From a virus, in IMG/VR virus record IMGVR_UViG_3300025889_001230, positions 1 through 20,108 of that record: a stretch of 20,108 bases of DNA; one strand, 5' to 3'. Shown piece by piece: positions 1-6,031 of this stretch. Under the pieces are notes generated by a model. It saw only the letters and a program-made list of their open reading frames with translations. It did no database searches and was not told the origin of the DNA. Each line of letters begins with the position of its first letter. Positions within the stretch are counted from its first letter, which is position 1. A program made the position numbers and the translations under genes.

Positions 1-256
1 GCATGACATACCGACCATCCGGCGGGCCTCTATCCCCGCGCTGGCGCATCAGGGGCCATCTCCGGCACGCGCCGATCGGGCGAAGCCCCGCGCTCTTCCG
101 CGGCCGCGCGCGCGGCGCAGGCGTTCACGACGCGAACTAGCCGCAGCAGGCGGGGTGGGGGCATCGACCCCGGAGGCGGGGGGCTAGATATTTACATGGC
201 CCCCCTGTATAAATGGGACCACAATTTGGAATGTTTACTTTTTATAAAGGTGGTAA
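1..256. other. GC-rich leader without a convincing gene
   Basis: The first ~190 bases are extremely GC-rich, with runs such as ccgcggccgcgcgcgcggcg near 99-118, and then give way abruptly at about 185-215 to the AT-richer composition of the rest of the window. Two forward frames stay open here: one from base 2 to a TAG at 185-187, and one from the ATG at 3 to a TAG at 138-140. Both predict Arg/Pro/Ala-rich peptides with no recognisable domain, as expected by chance in GC-rich DNA where stops are rare. Bases 190-256 are AT-rich and hold the ribosome binding site of the first gene. The stretch could be a genome or contig end, an untranslated packaging region, the tail of an upstream gene, or joined foreign DNA; the sequence alone does not decide. 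Confidence 0.5.
178..205. other. GC hairpin at the composition boundary
   Basis: GGGGGGC at 178-184 is the exact reverse complement of GCCCCCC at 199-205, giving a 7-bp all-GC stem with a 14-base AT-rich loop. No T-run follows, so it does not look like a standard intrinsic terminator. It sits just where GC-rich DNA changes to phage-like composition and 52 bases before the first gene. It could be a transcription or packaging-related structure, or simply a by-product of local G and C runs. Confidence 0.3.
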
Positions 257-385
257 ATGGGCAAAGCACAGAAAGCTGGCGCTAAGGTTGACGAAGCCTT
301 TAGCTGGGCCAGCAATGTCAAGCGGGCTTGGATGTTTGTTCTTGGAGCTGCTGTAATTGGATTTGCGGTCGGGGCAGTCATTTAG
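257..385 (+). CDS. 42-residue single-span membrane peptide
   Basis: A 42-codon gene starts at ATG 257 behind a strong ribosome binding site (AGGTGG at about 249-253) and ends at TAG 383-385. The protein starts MGKAQKAGAK, has a basic, mildly amphipathic N-terminal half ending around K22-R23, and then a hydrophobic stretch from about W25 to I42 (VLGAAVIGFAVGAVI) that could span a membrane once. There is no cleavable signal-peptide pattern because the hydrophobic stretch is C-terminal. The stop overlaps the GTG start of the next gene (TAGTG), implying translational coupling. The family is not recognised. Size and shape allow a small holin-like, lysis-accessory or virion membrane peptide, but nothing proves any of these. 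Confidence 0.7.
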   Translation: MGKAQKAGAKVDEAFSWASNVKRAWMFVLGAAVIGFAVGAVI

Positions 386-672
386 TGGCGACGTGGAATA
401 ACAAGGCTGGTCAGAACCCCAAAGGTGGTCTTAACCAAGCTGGTCGCGATTCTTACAACAGGGAAACTGGGGGCAATCTAAAGCCGCCTGTTAAATCTGG
501 AGACAATCCGCGCCGCGCGTCCTTCCTGGCCCGCATGGGTAATATGCCTGGTCCTATGGAAAGAGATGGAAAGCCCACTAGGCTTGCCCTTGCCTTGAGG
601 GCTTGGGGCGCTAGTAGCAAAGAGGACGCCCGTCAGAAAGCAAGAAATATTTCTGAGCGGAACAAAGCGTAA
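385..672 (+). CDS. small basic conserved phage protein (DUF6321-like)
   Basis: I place the start at GTG 385, overlapping the previous stop. This gives 95 residues that begin with the conserved-looking part of the family. The longer frame from 328 would run through the membrane-peptide gene. The protein is basic and rich in Gly, Asn and Arg. It carries GRDSYNRETGGNLKPP near residues 20-35, then SFLARMGNMPGPME and KPTRLALALRAWG around residues 48-78. This pattern (YNRxTGxxLKPP, then SFxARMxGxxGPM, then PTRxALALRxW) recurs in small proteins of many tailed phages; from memory it matches the family called DUF6321, which has no known function. Its place next to the terminase genes suggests a packaging or virion role, which is inference. 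Confidence 0.75.
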   Translation: MATWNNKAGQNPKGGLNQAGRDSYNRETGGNLKPPVKSGDNPRRASFLARMGNMPGPMERDGKPTRLALALRAWGASSKEDARQKARNISERNKA

Positions 673-845
673 TGCCTTCCAGTTCTGAAAAGCAGCGCAG
701 ATTTATGGCCGCTGCAGCGCATAATAAAGCGTTTGCAAAAAAAGCGGGCATACCGCAGAGTGTTGCCAAAGAGTACAATCAAGCCGACAAAGCAAAGAGA
801 ACGGCTAGAGTATTGAAAGATATGGATAATGTCGGACGAAGTTGA
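672..845 (+). CDS. 57-residue basic conserved phage protein
   Basis: ATG 672 overlaps the preceding TAA (TAATG) and the frame ends at TGA 843-845, giving 57 residues. The N-terminus PSSSEKQRRFMAAAAHNKAF followed by KKAGIPQSVAKEYNQADK resembles a class of short phage proteins of the form PS(x)SExQRRFMxAxAxxKA. These are often found near head or packaging genes and are highly basic and predicted helical. No catalytic motif is visible. The gene overlaps the next reading frame by 17 bases, as in a tightly packed operon. The function is unknown; a minor virion or DNA-associated protein is possible. Confidence 0.75.
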   Translation: MPSSSEKQRRFMAAAAHNKAFAKKAGIPQSVAKEYNQADKAKRTARVLKDMDNVGRS

Positions 846-1113
846 AAAGTTAGTCTTTGAGCCTAAAAGGACCCGCGGGCCGAACAAGTCTACTAAGAAC
901 GCCAGGGAGGCTATTGGTAGGTTTGTCGATGGCAACGCTGACAGGCTTCAAGAATGGCTTGATGAAGTGCATGATCGTGACGGGCCACGGGCTGCGTTTC
1001 AGTGCTTTCTCGATCTGATTGAGTATCATGTCCCGAAATTGAACAGGACGCAGCTTGTCGGGAACGAAGAGGGGCCGGTTGAGCTTGTTATTAAATGGCA
1101 ACAAGAGAAATAA
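829..1113 (+). CDS. terS: probable terminase small subunit
   Basis: This 94-residue protein lies directly upstream of, and overlaps by 19 bases, the large terminase gene, the standard place for the DNA-recognising small terminase subunit. It has a basic segment RTRGPNKSTKNAREAIGRFV at about residues 14-33, similar to the RGRPKGxxNKxT segment of many phage DNA-binding or packaging proteins. A helical segment at about 40-76 (LQEWLDEV, LDLIEYHVPKLNRTQ) matches the L..WL..V...DP..A...L..L.EY..PKL.R pattern of small terminase-like proteins. It is shorter than most experimentally known small terminases. The start at ATG 829 has only a weak purine-rich region upstream, so translation is probably coupled to the preceding gene. 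The assignment rests on position and pattern. Confidence 0.6.
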   Translation: MSDEVEKLVFEPKRTRGPNKSTKNAREAIGRFVDGNADRLQEWLDEVHDRDGPRAAFQCFLDLIEYHVPKLNRTQLVGNEEGPVELVIKWQQEK

Positions 1114-2435
1114 CGTTAAGTTATCAGCCAAGAAAAGCATTTAAGACATTTCATAATAGGAAAGAGCGGTGGGCTTGCCTTGTGGCTCACCGAAGGGCTG
1201 GCAAGACGGTAGCGGCGGTCAATGACCTAATCCGCGCCGCAGTCATGTCCAAGAGCCCGAACCCGCTTTTTGGCTATATTGCGCCTTTTCGCAGCCAAGC
1301 AAAGTCTGTGGCCTGGGACTACATCAAGCAATACGCGGCTCCGATCACTAAAAACGTAAATGAAGCCGATTTATTAGTAGAACTGATTAATGGGGCCAAG
1401 ATTCGGCTTTTCGGTGCCGACAACGCCGACGCAATGCGCGGCTTGGGGTTTGATGGCATCTATATGGACGAATACGGCGATTTTAGGCCGTCTGTCTGGG
1501 GTAATGTCATACGCCCCGCGCTATCCGACAAACAGGGCTGGGCGGTCTTTGGGGGGACGCCAAAGGGCAAAAACCAGTTTTGGGAGATATACGAAACTGC
1601 CAAAAGGTCAAAAGACGAGTGGTATCTGCTCAGACTGACGGCTACGGACAGCGGCATACTTAGCCCCGAAGAACTGGACGCCGTTAAGGCGCAAATTACG
1701 CCAGATCAGTATCTACAAGAGTATGAATGTAGTTTTGAAGCTGCCATTTTGGGCGCTTATTACGGCGTTGAGATGCGCCAGGCGGCAGAACAAAAGCGGA
1801 TTACAAAGGTAAAATATCAGCCTGAAATGGAAACGTTTACGGCTTGGGACTTGGGCTACACAGACGACACGGCGATCTGGTGGTATCAGGTAGCAAGGAA
1901 CGAAATTCACTTAATAGACTACTTTTCCGGCTCTGGGCTGTCCATTTCCGCCCTGGCAGACGTTATTAGAAGCAAGCCATATCATTATGGAAAGCACATC
2001 TTGCCCCACGACGCCAGGGCCAAGACTTTGGCAAGCCAGGGGCGCTCGATTATTGAACAATTAGGCGATCACCTTGGCATTTCTAGCCTATCTATAGCCC
2101 CCCACCTTTCCGTTCAAGACGGCATCCAAGCGGTCAGAATGACCTTGCCTAAATGCTGGTTTGACGAAGACAAGTGCCGGGATGGCATAGAGGCTTTAAG
2201 GCAATATGAAAGAGAATATAGCGAAGATTCAAAGAGTTTTAAGCAAAATCCAAAGCATAATTGGTGTTCTCACGGTGCAGATGCTTTTCGTATGCTTTCC
2301 GTCTCTTGGAAAAGTCCTCCGTCTAGTGTAGTAATTGACCCGAATAAACCATTGATAGTTGGTCCGGGTAACACGGCTACTCTTAACGATATGTGGGAGA
2401 GCCAAAGACGCCAACGGAGAAGGCAAAGAATATGA
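1095..2435 (+). CDS. terL: terminase large subunit (packaging ATPase and nuclease)
   Basis: The 446-residue protein has the two-domain layout of phage large terminases, the motors that pump DNA into the procapsid and cut the concatemer. ATPase motifs are visible: Walker A AHRRAGKT (31-38), Walker B GIYMDE (121-126, D125 and catalytic E126) and the coupling motif FGGTPKG (152-158). The C-terminal RNase H-like nuclease domain shows its metal-binding acidic residues in TAWDLGYTDDTA (D252 region), ILPHDARAK (D306) and HGADAFRML (D396). A Pro-rich and then strongly basic C-terminal tail (RRQRRRQR) ends the protein and could contact the portal or DNA. All key residues are present. No good ribosome binding site precedes ATG 1095, so translation is probably coupled to the small subunit gene. 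The stop overlaps the next start. Confidence 0.95.
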   Translation: MATREITLSYQPRKAFKTFHNRKERWACLVAHRRAGKTVAAVNDLIRAAVMSKSPNPLFGYIAPFRSQAKSVAWDYIKQYAAPITKNVNEADLLVELINGAKIRLFGADNADAMRGLGFDGIYMDEYGDFRPSVWGNVIRPALSDKQGWAVFGGTPKGKNQFWEIYETAKRSKDEWYLLRLTATDSGILSPEELDAVKAQITPDQYLQEYECSFEAAILGAYYGVEMRQAAEQKRITKVKYQPEMETFTAWDLGYTDDTAIWWYQVARNEIHLIDYFSGSGLSISALADVIRSKPYHYGKHILPHDARAKTLASQGRSIIEQLGDHLGISSLSIAPHLSVQDGIQAVRMTLPKCWFDEDKCRDGIEALRQYEREYSEDSKSFKQNPKHNWCSHGADAFRMLSVSWKSPPSSVVIDPNKPLIVGPGNTATLNDMWESQRRQRRRQRI

Positions 2436-2737
2436 GCATAGATACCCCTTATAGCATGAATTATGAACACGTTGCCGCAAGCCAAACGGCGCAAGTCCTT
2501 GGCACTACTGGCGGTACGGGGGATTATTTGCAGCGCCTTGTTTGCACAGTTTCTACTGCTGCTACCTCCACTGTCACTTTGCTAGACGATACACAGTCTC
2601 ACGTTGTTCTACCTGCAAACGTGGGCGGTGGAATCCGTGTCTACGTTATAGAAATTGGAGCTTCTTCTAAAAACGGAGCCTGGAAGGTGACAACTGCCGC
2701 CGGCGTGGAAGTTCTTGCAATCGGAATCTTTTCTTAA
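2432..2737 (+). CDS. small beta-rich phage protein, probably structural
   Basis: I choose ATG 2432, which overlaps the terL stop (ATGA) and has a GGAG/AAGG-rich region upstream, giving 101 residues. An upstream in-frame ATG at 2393 lies well inside terL and is less likely. The protein is rich in Thr, Val and Gly: GDYLQRLVCTVSTAATSTVT, then HVVLPANVGGGIRVYVIEIG, then SKNGAWKVTTAAGVEVLAIG. The closing part (GxWKVTTxxxVxVxxxGxF) is common in small hypothetical proteins of tailed phages and suggests a compact beta-sandwich. Its place between terL and portal suggests a minor head or decoration role. No function is established. Confidence 0.75.
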   Translation: MSIDTPYSMNYEHVAASQTAQVLGTTGGTGDYLQRLVCTVSTAATSTVTLLDDTQSHVVLPANVGGGIRVYVIEIGASSKNGAWKVTTAAGVEVLAIGIFS

Positions 2738-2758
2738 CCCTCATTTAAGGAATTAATT

Positions 2759-3034
2759 ATGCCTTACGGATACAGCCCCTCTCAGTTAGCAAGTGTTATG
2801 CAACGTATGCGCCCAGAAAATGCTGCTATGCAGCCTGGGATGCCCCAGGCACCTATGACGCAAACGGCGTCCAGACAGAAAATGATGCCTCAGGGACCTA
2901 TGACGCAACAGCAAATGAGGGCCGCTCCTACTGCTCAAGCTCCTGTAATGGCTAGCCCAAATGTAATGCAGCGCCCTGTTGCGGCACCTGCAATGCCGAT
3001 GGTTAATAGGAATATTATGCCTGTAAGGGGTTAA
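2759..3034 (+). CDS. Met/Gln/Pro-rich low-complexity protein
   Basis: A good ribosome binding site (AAGGA, 2747-2751) lies 7 bases before ATG 2759. The 91-residue product is striking in composition: I count 15 methionines, with Gln, Pro and Ala making up most of the rest. It has internal near-repeats (GMPQAPMTQTA, QGPMTQQQMR, and PAMPMV near the end). No hydrophobic membrane segment, catalytic motif or known domain is visible, so it is probably disordered. It lies between the small structural gene and the portal, with one base before the portal start. It could be a minor head or portal-associated protein, but this is only context. Confidence 0.75.
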   Translation: MPYGYSPSQLASVMQRMRPENAAMQPGMPQAPMTQTASRQKMMPQGPMTQQQMRAAPTAQAPVMASPNVMQRPVAAPAMPMVNRNIMPVRG

Positions 3035-3035
3035 T

Positions 3036-5288
3036 ATGCCGGTTCAAGAACAAAACTCTACGCTATCCAAATATCTTGAGATTGTTTCTTGTTACGAAAA
3101 CGATTTTAAGAAATGGGAAGGTAGAGTAACAAAGATTATTAAAAAATACCGGGACGATAACCGATCTAATTCAAGTTACGAAACCGCAAAGTTTAATATT
3201 CTTTGGTCAAATGTCCAAACACTTATTCCGGCGGTGTACTCACGTCTGCCAAAAGCAGAAGTAAGCCGCCGGTTCGGCGATAGCGATCCAATCGGCAGGG
3301 TCGCATCGCTACTTCTTGAGCGTAGCCTCGACTATGAGATCGAGCATTACTCTGATTATCGCTCATCTCTTTATAACTCTGTCGAAGACAGGTTTCTTGG
3401 CGGCAGAGGCGTGTCTTGGGTTCGTTATGACCCGCACTTAAGGATTCAGCCTGAATCTTATGAGCCAATACAGATAACCGAGGATGTAAGCGTCTATGAG
3501 GGTTATGAGGACGGCAGAGAAGAGTACAAAGAAGGCCAAAGTGGTGACATTCAAGACTTCACTACTCCACCTATGGAGATGCAAGAAGAAATTGATTACG
3601 AATGTTCGCCAGTAGACTATGTTCACTGGAAAGACTTTGGTCATACGCCAGCTAGGACTTGGGAAGAAGTAACTGAAGTATGGCGCTGGGTCTACATGAC
3701 CAAAGAGGCCGTTGTAGAAAGATTTGGGAAAAAGATTGCACGAAAGATTCCTTTTGACTCTTCTCCCGATCCTCTTAACAAATACGGCCAACAAAACAAA
3801 ACGCAAGACAGGGCTAAAATCTGCGAACTTTGGTGCAAGCAAAGCAATAAAGTCTATTGGTTTGCCAAAGGTATGCAAGACATAATTGAAGAATGTGAAG
3901 ACCCTCTTGAACTAGAAGGGTTTTTCCCATGCTCAAAGCCTTTGTATGCTACCACGACAACAGACAATCTTATTCCTGTACCTGATTTCACTCTTTACCA
4001 AGATCAGGCAAACGAACTTGACATTTTGTCGGACAGGATTGACGGGCTTGTTAAGGCGCTTCGCGTCAGGGGTGTTTACGATGCAAGCCAGCCAGCTTTG
4101 CAGCGGCTTCTTACTGAGGGTGAAAACAATTCGCTAATCCCCGTCGATAAATGGATGGCGTTCTCAGAAAAAGGCGGCTTAAGGGGAGCTATAGACCTTC
4201 TTCCAATTGATACTTTGGCTGCTGCTCTTTTGCAATGTTACCAGGCAAGATCCGACATCAAGAACCAAGTTTACGAGATTACCGGAATTTCTGACATTAT
4301 TAGAGGCAGCACATTTGCATCTGAAACTGCAACGGCGCAGCAAATCAAAGGCCAGTATGCCGGTCTGAGACTTCGTTCTATGCAAGAAAAAGTCTCAATG
4401 TTTGCAACAGAACTTTTAAGAATCAAGGCTCAGATTATTTGCTCTAAATATCAAGACCAAACAATCTTGATGTATTCCGCTGCTGACCAGTTAAGCCAAG
4501 AAGACCAGATGCTGATACCAGATGCGCTGGCGCTTCTAAGAGACAACCCGCTGCGCGGTTTCAGAATTGATATTGCTGCTGACAGTATGGTTCAGATCGA
4601 CGAGCAGCAAAACAAAGCAGACAGAATAGAATTTATGAACGCATTTGCAAACTTTATGCGTGAAGCTGTCCCTGCTGGTCAGGCTGTTCCTGAAATTACG
4701 CCAACCCTTATGCAATTAATCAAGTACGCAGTCTCAGGCTTTAAACAAGCAAAAACTGTTGAAGGAACAATTGATACTGCTCTTGAGCAACTAAAACAAA
4801 AAGCTATTCAGTCTCAGCAAAACCCGCAGCCTGATCCGGCTCAAATTCAAATGCAAATGGAACAACAAAAGTTCCAGGCTGAAACGCAAGCCGAAACTCA
4901 ACTGAAGCAGCTTGAGTTCCAATTAGAAAGTGAAATGAAAAAATTAGAAACGCAACTTGACATTCAGAAAATGCAACAAGAAGCAAAACTTGATGCAGAA
5001 AAAGAAATCATGGTCGCGCGTATACAAGCAAACCCAGGCATTGATCTGCCGATTGTTGAACAAGCAAAATATGCGGCTGATGCAATAGGTCTTGAAATAT
5101 CAAAAATACAAGAAGCTGTCGCTCAGATGGCTGAAATTCAAAAACAATCAGAAATCAAACACGATCAAATTATGAATCAATTGGCAGGGTTTATGCAGGT
5201 CATAACAGCGCCAAAAAGAATTATTCGCGGGCCGGATGGAAGGGCTATCGGAGCGGAGCCGGTTATAAATAAAGGAGCAATTCAATGA
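3036..5288 (+). CDS. portal protein
   Basis: The 750-residue protein lies between terminase and scaffold/capsid genes and has the length and shape of P22-type podovirus portals (P22 gp1 is about 725 residues). The portal is the dodecameric ring at the unique capsid vertex through which DNA enters and leaves. The N-terminal segment NILWSNVQTLIPAVYSRLPK (about 54-73) is characteristic of this portal group. It is followed by YEGYEDGREEY and acidic loops, and a long central clip/stem-type region. The last part, about 573-720, is extremely rich in Gln, Glu and Lys and strongly predicted as coiled coil, corresponding in position to the C-terminal helical barrel of P22-like portals. AAGGGG at 3025-3030 precedes the start by 5 bases. 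The stop overlaps the next gene (ATGA). Confidence 0.9.
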   Translation: MPVQEQNSTLSKYLEIVSCYENDFKKWEGRVTKIIKKYRDDNRSNSSYETAKFNILWSNVQTLIPAVYSRLPKAEVSRRFGDSDPIGRVASLLLERSLDYEIEHYSDYRSSLYNSVEDRFLGGRGVSWVRYDPHLRIQPESYEPIQITEDVSVYEGYEDGREEYKEGQSGDIQDFTTPPMEMQEEIDYECSPVDYVHWKDFGHTPARTWEEVTEVWRWVYMTKEAVVERFGKKIARKIPFDSSPDPLNKYGQQNKTQDRAKICELWCKQSNKVYWFAKGMQDIIEECEDPLELEGFFPCSKPLYATTTTDNLIPVPDFTLYQDQANELDILSDRIDGLVKALRVRGVYDASQPALQRLLTEGENNSLIPVDKWMAFSEKGGLRGAIDLLPIDTLAAALLQCYQARSDIKNQVYEITGISDIIRGSTFASETATAQQIKGQYAGLRLRSMQEKVSMFATELLRIKAQIICSKYQDQTILMYSAADQLSQEDQMLIPDALALLRDNPLRGFRIDIAADSMVQIDEQQNKADRIEFMNAFANFMREAVPAGQAVPEITPTLMQLIKYAVSGFKQAKTVEGTIDTALEQLKQKAIQSQQNPQPDPAQIQMQMEQQKFQAETQAETQLKQLEFQLESEMKKLETQLDIQKMQQEAKLDAEKEIMVARIQANPGIDLPIVEQAKYAADAIGLEISKIQEAVAQMAEIQKQSEIKHDQIMNQLAGFMQVITAPKRIIRGPDGRAIGAEPVINKGAIQ

Positions 5289-5692
5289 GTGTTCAATTTT
5301 CTACTGATGTAAGAGATGATCGTTTAGATCAGATACAGACCACAGTAGGCGCTTCCGCTGTATTGAAAATATGGAGTGGTTCTGTTCCCGCTAATTGTGC
5401 TGCTGCTGACAGCGGAACTACTCTTGCGACTTGCTCTTTGCCGTCAACTTGGATGTCTGCTGCCTCTGGTGGTTCTGCCTCCAAATCTGGAACTTGGGAA
5501 GATACTTCTGCCGATGCTACCGGAACGGCTGGACACTTTAGAATTTACGACAGCGGTGTAACGACTTGCCATATGCAAGGCACGGTAACGGCAACGGGCG
5601 GCGGAGGAGACATGACTGTTGACAGTACTTCTTTTACTGCCGGTCAGTCTTTTACAGTCGTAACTTTTACATTGACCGATGGCAACGCTTAA
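5285..5692 (+). CDS. conserved phage protein, beta-rich, probably virion-associated
   Basis: The start ATG 5285 overlaps the portal stop and has AAGGAG at 5272-5277 with 7 bases of spacing. The 135-residue protein starts with STDVRDDRLDQIQTTVGASA and continues VLKIWSGSVPANCAAADSGT. It then has a Gly/Thr/Ser-rich region with TSADATGTAGHFRIYDSG and QGTVTATGGGGDMTVD, ending FTLTDGNA. This set of motifs (AxLKIxxGxxPAxCAAADxGT, GTAGHFRIYD, QGTVTxTGGGGDxxxD) is common in hypothetical proteins of many podo- and siphoviruses, usually in the head module. It is probably a small beta-sandwich structural protein. There are no membrane segments. Exact function is unknown. Confidence 0.8.
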   Translation: MSVQFSTDVRDDRLDQIQTTVGASAVLKIWSGSVPANCAAADSGTTLATCSLPSTWMSAASGGSASKSGTWEDTSADATGTAGHFRIYDSGVTTCHMQGTVTATGGGGDMTVDSTSFTAGQSFTVVTFTLTDGNA

Positions 5693-5703
5693 TTGAGATA
5701 GTG

Positions 5704-6030
5704 ATGTCTTACATTGTCTGCTTCGATAAAACAGACGCGAAAATACATATGGTCGTATCTGGCGCTCACAATCTGAGCGATCCGGCTTTTCACCCTAGTG
5801 ATTGCTTTCAAGTGGTTTTCACGGGCGAAGAGTATAATAACGCTGGCGGTCAGTGGTACGCGCTTTGTAAACTAGCTGTTCTGCGAGTCTCTCCAGAAAA
5901 CGCCCTGGTCCTGAATAAGAGGGCTGATGACTATGACGCAGAACAAGAGCGCCTCAGAATAGAGCGCGAAACCATAGTAATAACTTCTCCAGACATCGAA
6001 GAGCCTTATACAAACGACGCGGTGATCTAA
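5704..6030 (+). CDS. hypothetical phage protein
   Basis: The frame can begin at GTG 5701 or ATG 5704. I prefer ATG 5704, giving 108 residues starting MSYIVCFDKT, because ATG is the usual start in this operon. The upstream ribosome binding site is weak (GAGAT at about 5695-5699), so the choice is not firm. The protein has a mixed alpha/beta look with YNNAGGQWYALCKLAVLRV in the middle and a charged helical stretch DDYDAEQERLRIERE towards the C-terminus. I do not recognise a family. It lies between two beta-rich structural genes and ends one base before the glycine-rich gene. A small virion or assembly role is plausible from context only. Confidence 0.7.
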   Translation: MSYIVCFDKTDAKIHMVVSGAHNLSDPAFHPSDCFQVVFTGEEYNNAGGQWYALCKLAVLRVSPENALVLNKRADDYDAEQERLRIERETIVITSPDIEEPYTNDAVI

Positions 6031-6031
6031 T

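Noticed and set aside
3-140. Open frame from ATG 3 to TAG 138-140, and another frame open from 2 to 187
   Set aside because: Both predict Arg/Pro/Ala-rich peptides without domain or ribosome binding site, as expected by chance in very GC-rich DNA.
191-213. TTTACA ... TATAAA promoter-like pair
   Set aside because: The spacing is about 11 bases, far from the usual 16-18 of a sigma-70 promoter, so I do not call it.
3438-3878. 146-residue minus-strand open frame in the portal region
   Set aside because: Antisense to conserved portal sequence, with hydrophobic content typical of antisense to charged helical segments.
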